From NCBI RefSeq assembly GCF_900637195.1, contig NZ_LR134356.1:1798001-1862000 (forward strand): a DNA stretch of 64,000 nt, read 5' to 3'. Positions 17,157-24,553 of this stretch are shown here, one piece after another. Numbering within the stretch: position 1 is the first letter of the stretch; every line of letters starts with the position of its first letter. This DNA is from Mycolicibacterium aurum. Its GTDB lineage: Bacteria > Actinomycetota > Actinomycetes > Mycobacteriales > Mycobacteriaceae. The notes under the pieces are model-generated. The model made no database searches. It was not told the origin of the DNA and saw nothing but the letters and a program-made list of their open reading frames with translations. Made by a program: the position numbers and the translations under genes.

Positions 17157-18125
17157 ATGACGCAGGGTTGCCCCAAGCGGATGGATTTCGGGCCGTGCGG
17201 CGGCGTGCGGCCAGACGGGCAGTGCGAGATGCGTCCGGGTGACTGCGTGTTTCCCGAGGCGGTGCTGTGGGCAGGTCCCGTCGTCGATGCGCCGGCCGTG
17301 CAGCCGCCGCTGATACTGACCGATTTCAGCTGCACACCCTTCGACCCGGCCGACGTCGAGAGCGTCGCCACGACCCTGGCTCCGTCCTGCGACGCGGTGC
17401 TGGTGGGCGAGCACCAGAATCGGCCCGACTTTCCTCCGACGCTGATGAGCCGAATGCTGCTCGATGTCGGTGCGACCCCGTGGATCACGTTGTCGTGCCG
17501 GGACCGCAACCGCATCGTGCTGGAGCAGGAACTGCGCGGCCTCGCTCTGCTGGGTGTCGGGACGGTGTTCTGTGTGACCGGCGACGGCCGGGGATACGAC
17601 GTGCGACCCGACGTCACGCAGACGTTCGACCTCGACGGACCGCGGCTCGTCGCACTGTCCGCGTCACTGGGCATGGCCGCCGCCGTACCCGAGACACCGA
17701 CGGCGCCGCCGCTGGCGGCCCGCCCGGTGCGGCTGGTTCAGAAGCAGCGAGCGGGGGCGAGCGTCGCGGTCCTCAATCACGTCACCAGCCCTGAGTCGGT
17801 GGAACGTTTCGTCGGAGCAGCGCGGGCCGCCGGATTGACGATCCCCGTTCTCGCCGCGGTCGCTGTCTTCACCGATGCCGTGTCGGCCGCGGTCCTGCAG
17901 GGGCTGCCCGGCCTCGAGCTGGACGCCGACATCGTCGACCGTGTGCTTGCGGCGCCGAATCCCATCGAGGCCGGAATCGACGCCGCGGTCGCCGAAGCGC
18001 AGGCACTGCTGCAGATCGATGGTGTTGCGGGAGTGAACATCTCGGGTTCGGCGTCCTCGGGTGGCACCCGGCTGGGCGCGGAGATCAAAGCCGAAGTGGG
18101 CGCACGGATCAGGGCCGCGGCATGA
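17157..18125 (+). CDS. Methylenetetrahydrofolate-reductase-like protein with N-terminal four-Cys (MetV-type) domain
   Basis: A 322-residue protein joining two folate-related parts. The first 35 residues (GCPKRMDFGPCGG, then Cys23 and Cys30; Cys5, 14, 23 and 30 in all) match the cysteine-rich domain named MTHFR C-terminal, seen in MetV of acetogens. The rest resembles an MTHFR barrel: CRDRN at about 118 and a nearby VTGDGRG. The usual FEFFPP-type segment with catalytic Glu reads LTDFSCTPFD, so chemistry may differ. ATG 17157 was preferred to GTG 17151 because ACGAGG sits 5 nt upstream of it. The next gene, a methyltransferase, overlaps by ATGA. A link to one-carbon transfer is likely; the exact reaction is unknown. 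Confidence 0.72.
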   Translation: MTQGCPKRMDFGPCGGVRPDGQCEMRPGDCVFPEAVLWAGPVVDAPAVQPPLILTDFSCTPFDPADVESVATTLAPSCDAVLVGEHQNRPDFPPTLMSRMLLDVGATPWITLSCRDRNRIVLEQELRGLALLGVGTVFCVTGDGRGYDVRPDVTQTFDLDGPRLVALSASLGMAAAVPETPTAPPLAARPVRLVQKQRAGASVAVLNHVTSPESVERFVGAARAAGLTIPVLAAVAVFTDAVSAAVLQGLPGLELDADIVDRVLAAPNPIEAGIDAAVAEAQALLQIDGVAGVNISGSASSGGTRLGAEIKAEVGARIRAAA

Positions 18126-18883
18126 GCGACGCGATGGACGCGGAGTTCGACACTGTCGCCGAGTGGACAGCCGAGGCGGCCCAGCGACTGGGCGACGAAT
18201 TCATCCTGCCCGCGGCGTGCCGGGGTAGCGGAAGTCCGGCCGCGCTGGACTGGCTCATCGATGCGCTGGACCTGCAGGGCGACGACGTCCTCGTCGACAG
18301 CGGCGCCGGAGTGGGGGGCCCCGCGGCCTATGCCGTGCAGAGCCGACGGGTACGCGCACTGCTGGTCGAGCCGGAGGCCGGGGCGTGCCGGGCGGCGGCG
18401 ACACTGTTCGGGTTCCCGGTGGTTCAGGCGTCCGGATCGGCCTTGCCGGTCGCTGATCACGCCGTCGACGCCGCGTGGTCGCTGGGCGTGCTGTGCACGA
18501 TGGAGGATCAGATCGGCTTGCTCACCGAACTCCGCCGGGTGGTACGACCACCGGGTCGGGTGGGTCTGCTCGTGTATGTCGCCACCAGAGAGCTCTCCGC
18601 CGATGAGGTGCCCGAGGGAAACCACTTTCCGACCGACGCCTCGCTCACGCGGTTGTTCGACGAGTCGGGTTTCGCCGTCGTCGCACGCGAGCGCGCCGCC
18701 GACCTGGACGATCCGCCCGCCGAATGGGACCAGCGCGTCGACGACGTCGACGGCGAGATCAAGCGCCTGCACCAGCACGAGGAGGCGTGGCAGGTGGCCG
18801 AACAACAATCGGACACCATGGCCGAGCTGGTCACCAGCGGCGCCGTGGTGGCAACGCTGTACAGCCTGCGAACCACGAATTAG
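18122..18883 (+). CDS. Class I SAM-dependent methyltransferase
   Basis: A 253-residue soluble protein. The SAM-binding motif I reads VLVDSGAGVGGPAAY (about residues 57-71), followed by an acidic loop (LLVEPEAGA) and motif IV/post-I region (DAAWSLGVLCTMED), as in UbiE/MenG-like enzymes. The methyl acceptor is unknown. The start overlaps the MTHFR-like gene by 4 nt, so the two are translationally coupled. That pairing suggests a shared one-carbon route or a common substrate. The DUF2252 gene begins 35 bp downstream. Confidence 0.82.
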   Translation: MSDAMDAEFDTVAEWTAEAAQRLGDEFILPAACRGSGSPAALDWLIDALDLQGDDVLVDSGAGVGGPAAYAVQSRRVRALLVEPEAGACRAAATLFGFPVVQASGSALPVADHAVDAAWSLGVLCTMEDQIGLLTELRRVVRPPGRVGLLVYVATRELSADEVPEGNHFPTDASLTRLFDESGFAVVARERAADLDDPPAEWDQRVDDVDGEIKRLHQHEEAWQVAEQQSDTMAELVTSGAVVATLYSLRTTN

Positions 18884-18918
18884 AGGAGTGTCCGCCGAGC
18901 CGAGGTGAATCAGCGACC

Positions 18919-20358
18919 ATGGCAACCGTGAACAGTGCCCCCACGCGTCCCGAGCCGACCAGACACACCGTGCTGGCCGACACCGACAGCGGCGCCTATC
19001 ACTCACTGCGGCAGCGCCCGGTCACCAGGGCGCAGCGATATGAGCTCGGTAAGAGCCTGCGCAAGCGGGTGCCGAGGCGGTCGCTGGCGGACTGGACGCT
19101 ACGGCCGGACCGGCCGGACCCGATACGTCTGATCGAGGACAATCACCGAGGCCGGGTGGACCGGCTCATTCCCGTGCGGGTCGGGCGCATGATCGCGTCC
19201 CCCTACGGCTTTCTTCGCGGCACTGCCGTGGTGATGGCCGACGACGTGGCGCATCTCCCCACGACAGGGATCAACCCGGTGGTGTGCGGTGACTCGCACC
19301 TGGGCAACTTCGGCTTCTACGCCTCGCCGGAACGCGACCTGGTCATCGACCTCAACGACTTCGACGAAGCGCACCCTGGTGGCTGGGAATGGGACCTACG
19401 GCGGTTGGTGGCGAGCATCTGGGTGGCGGGACGCCACAACGGCGCCTCCGAGGACGACTGTGGCGCCGCGGTCCACTCGTGCGTGTCCGCCTATCGCCTG
19501 GAGCTGCGACGGCTGGCCGACGAGCCGTTGTTCTCCCGTTCCTTCACCCGGCTGGACGTCGACCGGCTGGCCGGGGAGACGGCAGGGCCGCTCGCCGACG
19601 AAGTGCGGCGGTCGGCCAATCGGGCCCGCCACCGCACGAGTGACCGGGCGCTGCCACGGTTCACCCAGGAAGTCGACGGCGTCCGCACGATCGTCGAGGA
19701 GCCGCCGCTGATCACCCGGCTGCCGGCGCAGGAGGCCGACGCGTTGGCCGAGGCGCTCGACGACTACCTACCGACGCTGTCCACCCACTGGCGACGTGTG
19801 CTGGGCGGCTACACCCTCCTCGACGTCGCGCACAAGGTGGTCGGGGTGGGCAGCGTAGGCCTGCGCGCCTACGTCGCCCTGCTGGAAGGTTCGTCACCCG
19901 AGGACGTCGTGTTCCTGCAACTCAAGCAGGCGCGCCGCTCGGTCCTGGCGCGATACGTGCACGGCGAATCGGCGTGGCACGCGCATCAGGGGCAGCGGGT
20001 GGTCGAGTACCAGCAGGCGCTGCAGACAGTCAGTGATCCACTGCTGGGCTGGACGACGGTGAACGGCCTGCAGTTCTACGTCCGCCAGTTCCGGAACATG
20101 AAGGGCACCATCCCGTTGGACGCGATGGACGGTAAGGCGCTGATCGACTACACGGCGGTGGTCGGGCAGCTGCTCGCCAAGGGGCACGCCAGGACCAGTG
20201 GCGCCTCGATGATCGCCGGCTACATGGGGCGCTCGGAGAAGGTGGAGGAGGCGCTGAGCGTGTTCGCCTGCCGCTACGCCGACCAGACCGAAGCCGACCA
20301 CGCCGCGCTGGTGACGGCGGTCGAGTGCGGCCGGTTGCCGGTCGAGCGCGGGGTGTAG
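18919..20358 (+). CDS. DUF2252-family protein (kinase-like fold)
   Basis: A 479-residue cytoplasmic protein of unknown substrate. It carries the family's phosphotransferase-like motifs: CGDSHLGNFGFY (about residues 119-130), comparable to the HGDxHxxN loop of aminoglycoside kinases, and VIDLNDFDEA (about 138-147), comparable to the metal-binding Asp. The C-terminal half is helical. The ATG at 18919 gives a normal family N-terminus; the frame runs further upstream inside the methyltransferase gene but that part is a shadow. It is the last gene of the MTHFR-like operon. Confidence 0.82.
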   Translation: MATVNSAPTRPEPTRHTVLADTDSGAYHSLRQRPVTRAQRYELGKSLRKRVPRRSLADWTLRPDRPDPIRLIEDNHRGRVDRLIPVRVGRMIASPYGFLRGTAVVMADDVAHLPTTGINPVVCGDSHLGNFGFYASPERDLVIDLNDFDEAHPGGWEWDLRRLVASIWVAGRHNGASEDDCGAAVHSCVSAYRLELRRLADEPLFSRSFTRLDVDRLAGETAGPLADEVRRSANRARHRTSDRALPRFTQEVDGVRTIVEEPPLITRLPAQEADALAEALDDYLPTLSTHWRRVLGGYTLLDVAHKVVGVGSVGLRAYVALLEGSSPEDVVFLQLKQARRSVLARYVHGESAWHAHQGQRVVEYQQALQTVSDPLLGWTTVNGLQFYVRQFRNMKGTIPLDAMDGKALIDYTAVVGQLLAKGHARTSGASMIAGYMGRSEKVEEALSVFACRYADQTEADHAALVTAVECGRLPVERGV

Positions 20359-20392
20359 CCGACGGCCATTCGATGTCTCGGGTGTGGTGCCG

Positions 20393-21301
20393 TCACCCGG
20401 CGGGACGGTCGTGACCGGTCGGCCCCCGCCGGGGGAGAACCGTTGGCGCGCCGTTGAACACGTTGCCGGTGGTGGATTCGATCGGCTCCGACTCGAACGA
20501 CGCCGCCCGGATCAACGGCCCGATGACTGCGTCGAACAGCGACGGAATCACGCGATAGAGAATGATCGCCGGGAGATTGACCAGGCCGACCTGGCGTTCG
20601 CTGGAGCGGTCGCGGTCGCTGGCGCGCACGATCGCGGCGGCGACGAAGGCGGGGGCGTCGGCAGTCGGGGGTACCCGCGGTGCGTGCCCGTAGAAATTGC
20701 CCGCGGTCCCGTAGACAGGCGTGTCGACCGGACCAGGGTAGACACCGTGGATCCGGATGCCGGGCAGGTGCCGATTCTCCTGGCGCAGAACGCGAACCAG
20801 TGCACCCATGGCGAACTTGCTGAGAACGTAGGGCGATTGGTAGGGCACGGCGGTCACGCCGAGAAGGGATCCGACCAGTATCAGATGTCCGGCGCCGCGA
20901 AACTGAAAATGGTCGAGCGCCGAGCGCGCCACGTTCGCCGCCCCGAGAAGGTTGGTCTTGACCACGCCGTCGAAGACCCCGACGGGTAGATCCTCGAACC
21001 GGCCGAATGCCGTCACCGCGGCACACTGTGCCACGACGTCGAACCGGCCGAACCGGGCCACGGCGAAGTCGAAAAGGTCCTGTACCTGATCGGCGTCGGA
21101 GATGTCGGTGGCGAAAACGGCGACAGCCGGCGCGCCGGTGGAACGGCATTCGTCGGCGACGTCCTGCAGCGCATCCTCGGAGCGAGATGCCAGCACCAGA
21201 CGCGCGTTCCTGCGGGCGTAGGCCAGGGCAGCTTCGTGGCCGATTCCACTCGTGGCGCCGATGACGACGACGATCGGGGACGTGTTGTCTCGCAGACTCA
21301 T
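20393..21301 (-). CDS. SDR-family oxidoreductase, last gene of the SigF-type operon
   Basis: A 302-residue short-chain dehydrogenase. The cofactor site is GATSGIGHEAAL near residue 15, the catalytic Ser lies in ILVGSLLG and YxxxK is YVLSKFA. The C-terminal 80 residues extend beyond a classical SDR and include a hydrophobic stretch (VNLPAIILYRVIPSLFDAV), which suggests membrane association. The start overlaps the upstream epimerase-like gene by TCAT/ATGA. The substrate is unknown. Confidence 0.85.
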   Translation of the reverse strand: MSLRDNTSPIVVVIGATSGIGHEAALAYARRNARLVLASRSEDALQDVADECRSTGAPAVAVFATDISDADQVQDLFDFAVARFGRFDVVAQCAAVTAFGRFEDLPVGVFDGVVKTNLLGAANVARSALDHFQFRGAGHLILVGSLLGVTAVPYQSPYVLSKFAMGALVRVLRQENRHLPGIRIHGVYPGPVDTPVYGTAGNFYGHAPRVPPTADAPAFVAAAIVRASDRDRSSERQVGLVNLPAIILYRVIPSLFDAVIGPLIRAASFESEPIESTTGNVFNGAPTVLPRRGPTGHDRPAG

Positions 21302-22695
21302 TGACCGTGGCCTTCGCTGGTTCGGTGACGCTCGGCCATCCCGAGGGTGACGAGGGTTGCGGTGGCCGCGACCGGCGACCACCCGCCGCGGTGAGTTGAT
21401 GCCACCGCGAGGGCGACGGCGACCGGTGCCGCCAGGGCGACGAGGTCTCGGCGCCGTTCGCGCACCCGGCGCAGTGCCATCGGTGTGCCGGAGACGAGAT
21501 TGACGGCGATCACCGCAACGTCGGGTGCGCCGGCGCGCCGGAATCCGACCGCTCGTGTCAGGGCCAGCGCGCTCCACAGCCACAGCGAGTAGTCGTGAAT
21601 CCGGTCGATCGTGCTCGAGGTACGTCGTGCAGCCATTCGCTGTTCGTCCTTCCATCCTGTCGCTGCGCTGGTGCCGGTGGCGCCCGCGGCCAGACCGTCG
21701 ATGAGTTCCCGCGCGCAGGACGCAGACGACCTCGTTGGCGCCCAGCCGAGCTCACGGCGAATCTTGGCGGTGTCCATGAGCGGGGAGTTGGTGGCGACGT
21801 CGTACCAGCCCGGGGTCAACGCGACCAGGCGGGCGCTACTGAGCGCGGTGACCGCCGCACGCATGAGGCGCGGCGCGACGTCGAACGGGCGCGCACCGAC
21901 CAGCGCGGCGAGCCCACGGGTATCGAGGACGTCGGCCGCGACGTTGAAAGAGCCTTCGGCGCGGTCCAGCATCATCAGCACCACCGCGTCGCCGACGTCG
22001 TCGGCGTGGACGAACTGCAGCGCCAGCCCGGCCGGAAGGGGCAGCACGGGCAGCAGGCGCCGTCGCAGGACATCGAAGGCCGCCTTCGGGACCAGCGGCC
22101 CGAGGTACACCGACCGGATCAACGATGCTGCCTCGCGCTGAACCACCACCGTGGGGCGGAACCGGGCCACCGCCGTCGCGGGATGGTCGCGCACGAACCG
22201 GTCGAGCATGCGTTCCACGTCGACTTTGTGCCTGCTGTAGGTGGATGTGCGCTGGCCGGTGTCGGGCCAGGTCTCATCGACCGGATGGGTCGATCCAGGT
22301 GCGTAGATCCCGAGGCTCGACGCGTACACCAACTGGGTGATGGCCGCGGAATCCATGGCGCGCAGCACCGCCTGTGTGCCGAGAACATTCGCCCGGTACA
22401 GATAGTCCACGTCGCGTGCGGGCTGGACGGCCAAAGCCAGATGGATGACCACGTCGGCGCCCCGCATCGCGGGCGCGAGATCGGCGGCAGCGCCGGGTGC
22501 GGACAGATCGACGGTATGCCAGTGCACGCGCTCGTAGAGGTGTCCGGTGGTGGGCGGTCGTCGGCAGACGCCGACGACCTGGGCATCAGGGAGGCGACGT
22601 GCCAGCGCACGCAGCACACCGGAGCCGACGTTGCCCGATGCGCCGGTCACGACGATGCGCCGGTGGACGCCAGGCGGAGGAGTGGCTTCACTCAT
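21298..22695 (-). CDS. NAD-dependent epimerase/dehydratase with C-terminal membrane segment
   Basis: A 465-residue protein. Residues about 10-330 form an extended-SDR (nucleotide-sugar epimerase type) domain: GASGNVGSGVL cofactor motif, then YASSLGIYAPG and YSRHK (the Tyr-x-x-x-Lys pair). The final 130 residues are basic with at least two hydrophobic helices (about DVAVIAVNLVSG and LVALAAPVAVALAVAS), so it is probably anchored to the membrane. The ATG at 22695 was chosen because it overlaps the stop of the upstream gene by 8 bp and removes an Arg-rich extension. Substrate unknown; it forms an operon with the SDR below. Confidence 0.82.
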   Translation of the reverse strand: MSEATPPPGVHRRIVVTGASGNVGSGVLRALARRLPDAQVVGVCRRPPTTGHLYERVHWHTVDLSAPGAAADLAPAMRGADVVIHLALAVQPARDVDYLYRANVLGTQAVLRAMDSAAITQLVYASSLGIYAPGSTHPVDETWPDTGQRTSTYSRHKVDVERMLDRFVRDHPATAVARFRPTVVVQREAASLIRSVYLGPLVPKAAFDVLRRRLLPVLPLPAGLALQFVHADDVGDAVVLMMLDRAEGSFNVAADVLDTRGLAALVGARPFDVAPRLMRAAVTALSSARLVALTPGWYDVATNSPLMDTAKIRRELGWAPTRSSASCARELIDGLAAGATGTSAATGWKDEQRMAARRTSSTIDRIHDYSLWLWSALALTRAVGFRRAGAPDVAVIAVNLVSGTPMALRRVRERRRDLVALAAPVAVALAVASTHRGGWSPVAATATLVTLGMAERHRTSEGHGQ

Positions 22696-23053
22696 GAATG
22701 GTGACCACGATCGGTTCATAGGCTCCGGGGACGGGCGGGGGCGGTTCGTCGTCCGGGCTCCCGCCGTCGTCGCCGGGTGGCGCAGGCGCGCCCGGCCGTG
22801 CCATGGCATCCAGGAGCGAGAGCAGCGCGGCGCCGTGTTCGGCGACGATCGCGGTCAGCGGGTGGTGCTCACCGGACGCCACAGCGACGGCAGCGCACAC
22901 CGGGCACCACACCTGGGTGCATTTTCCGGGCGCACCGTCGTCGGCCGCCGATGCGTAGGCTTTGCCCGCCTGTATCAGCGGCTGGAGCATAACCAGCAAC
23001 GTCTGTGCGAGCTGCTGCAGATCAGGGCCCTTGTCTGAGTGGTCGCTGATCAA
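22688..23053 (-). CDS. Hypothetical protein with CxxC-type cysteine motif
   Basis: Not recognised. The 121-residue product is helical at the N-terminus (LQQLAQTLLVMLQPL). It then has a CTQVWCPVC segment with three cysteines, which could bind metal, and a histidine pair (EHHPL) soon after. The C-terminal third is Pro/Asp/Gly-rich and probably disordered. The start is a TTG at 23053. The gene lies between a 45-residue ORF 18 bp upstream and the epimerase gene, which it overlaps by 8 bp. Its position in a compact operon supports that it is real. Confidence 0.62.
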   Translation of the reverse strand: MISDHSDKGPDLQQLAQTLLVMLQPLIQAGKAYASAADDGAPGKCTQVWCPVCAAVAVASGEHHPLTAIVAEHGAALLSLLDAMARPGAPAPPGDDGGSPDDEPPPPVPGAYEPIVVTIHE

Positions 23054-23071
23054 GTCGCCGTACGTCTCGCT

Positions 23072-23209
23072 CTAGCTGGGTGATTCGGTCGCGGCGTTGT
23101 CGGCCGCCTGTTCGGTGCCGGTCGGGTGATCGGTGTCGCTGGGGTCGAGATCACGGCTGTCATGGCCTGCTGTCTCGTCTTTCTTCACAACGTCTTTCAT
23201 GTCGCGCAT
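23072..23209 (-). CDS. 45-residue acidic small protein, first gene of operon
   Basis: Too short for most gene callers. The ATG at 23209 has GGAG 6-7 nt upstream (GACGGAGAC), and an in-frame TGA four codons earlier fixes the start. The product (MRDMKDVVKKDETAGHDSRD followed by an Asp/Thr/Ala-rich tail) is very polar, acidic and likely disordered, without Cys or hydrophobic segments. It ends 18 bp before the next gene, and a SigF-like promoter lies 73 bp upstream. No function can be assigned. The ribosome site, operon position and promoter support it as a real small gene. Confidence 0.55.
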   Translation of the reverse strand: MRDMKDVVKKDETAGHDSRDLDPSDTDHPTGTEQAADNAATESPS

Positions 23210-23521
23210 GTCTCCGTCTCACTGTCGCTTGGTCATGGTGCCGATGGTTCTCCCCAGGTCTGAGCGAGCGGCCCGTCAGAGATACCCGGGCAGATACCGC
23301 GCAAACGCACGGCGAGCTGGGATTTCCGGGGCGTACACTGAGCGCGAAGGGCCGAGAAGTGATCGAAATTTGGTTTCTGCTCAGAGATTTCGTGACGGTT
23401 CAGGGCCGTGCGTCCGTCGGGATGTCCAAACTTGTTGATCGGCAACGCAAAGCGGATTGGCCCGCTACCTGCCCTGCGGCCACGGCGAGCCCGGTATGGT
23501 GAGCCCATTGATATTCCAGGC
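23210..23521. other. Divergent 312-bp intergenic region
   Basis: It separates the leftward SigF-type operon from the rightward glycosyltransferase/glucosidase pair. It holds the SigF-like promoter at 23282-23306. A TATGGT (23494-23499), 22 bp before the GTG at 23522, could be the -10 of the rightward promoter. No other reading frame is convincing. Confidence 0.45.
23282..23306 (-). promoter_or_regulatory. SigF-like promoter (GTTT-N15-GGGTAT) of the four-gene leftward operon
   Basis: Read on the minus strand, GTTT (23306-23303) is followed by exactly 15 nt and then GGGTAT (23287-23282). This fits the mycobacterial SigF pattern GTTT-N15-17-GGGTAT/C, as I recall it. It lies 73 nt upstream of the 45-residue ORF, so SigF control of the operon 23209-20393 is inferred. 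Confidence 0.6.
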
Positions 23522-24553
23522 GTGACCGACGGACCCATCCGAGTCGCTGTACTCGCTCCGATCGCGTGGCGGACACCTCCCCGGCACTACGGGCCGTGGG
23601 AGCAGTTCGCGTCCCTGCTCACCGAGGGGCTGGTGGCCGCAGGCCATGACGTCACGTTGTTCGCCACCGCGGACTCTCTCACCACCGCCACGCTGTCGGC
23701 CACCGCGGCCTGTGGCTGGTCCGAGGACGAGACGATCGACGCCAAGGTTGCCGAGTGCCTGCACATCGCGTCGGTGTTCGAGCGGGCCGGCGATTTCGAC
23801 ATCATCCACAACGGCTTCGACTTCCTGCCGCTGACCTACAGCGGTCTCGTCGACACTCCGGTGGTGACCACGATCCACGGGTTCTCGTCCGACCGGATCA
23901 TTCCCGTCTACGCACGGTACGACAGCACGACGGCGTACGTGTCGATCAGCGACGCCGACCGGCATCCCGATCTCCACTATGCGGCGACCGTGCATCACGG
24001 CATCGACCTGAACGGATTCGCGGTGCATCCGGACCCGGGTGAGCACCTGCTGTTCTTCGGACGCATACACCCCGACAAGGGCACCGCCGACGCGATCGAG
24101 GTGGCCCGTCGATGCGGTCGCAGGCTCGACATCGCCGGCATCATTCAGGACGAGGAGTACTACCGCGCCGAAGTTGCCCCGCACGTCGACGGCACGCGGG
24201 TGCGGTATCTGGGCCCGGTGGGCGTTGACGCGCGCGCCGAGGTACTCGGCGGTGCGCATGCACTACTGCATCTGATCGGCTTCGACGAACCGTTCGGGTA
24301 CAGCGTCGTCGAGGCAATGGCCTGCGGAACCCCCGTCATAGCGAACGCGCGAGGGTCGATGGGAGAGCTGATCACCCACGGCGAGAACGGTTTTCTGGTC
24401 GACGGCGTCGACTCGGCGGTGGCCGCGGTCGACGCGGCCGGTGCGCTCGACCGGACCGAGATCGCCGCTACGGCCGCGGTGCGCTTCACCGTGACCACCA
24501 TGATCGACAAGTACGTCGCGGTGTATCGCGACATCCTCGGGGGCCGGGCATGA
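23522..24553 (+). CDS. GT4-type glycosyltransferase
   Basis: A 343-residue retaining glycosyltransferase of the GT-B fold. The N-terminal half (IRVAVLAPIAWRTPPRHYGP) has the glycine/histidine acceptor region. The C-terminal half carries the donor-binding pattern LLFFGRIHPDKG and the diagnostic E-x7-E motif EPFGYSVVEAMACGTPVIA. There is no membrane segment. GTG 23522 was chosen because the N-terminal strand follows directly. Its stop overlaps the alpha-glucosidase start by ATGA, so one sugar pathway is likely for both. Donor and acceptor cannot be read from sequence. Confidence 0.88.
   Translation: MTDGPIRVAVLAPIAWRTPPRHYGPWEQFASLLTEGLVAAGHDVTLFATADSLTTATLSATAACGWSEDETIDAKVAECLHIASVFERAGDFDIIHNGFDFLPLTYSGLVDTPVVTTIHGFSSDRIIPVYARYDSTTAYVSISDADRHPDLHYAATVHHGIDLNGFAVHPDPGEHLLFFGRIHPDKGTADAIEVARRCGRRLDIAGIIQDEEYYRAEVAPHVDGTRVRYLGPVGVDARAEVLGGAHALLHLIGFDEPFGYSVVEAMACGTPVIANARGSMGELITHGENGFLVDGVDSAVAAVDAAGALDRTEIAATAAVRFTVTTMIDKYVAVYRDILGGRA

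Noticed and set aside
18724..18918. N-terminal extension of the DUF2252 protein
   Set aside because: This part overlaps the methyltransferase gene in another frame and is Arg-rich; ATG 18919 gives the family N-terminus.
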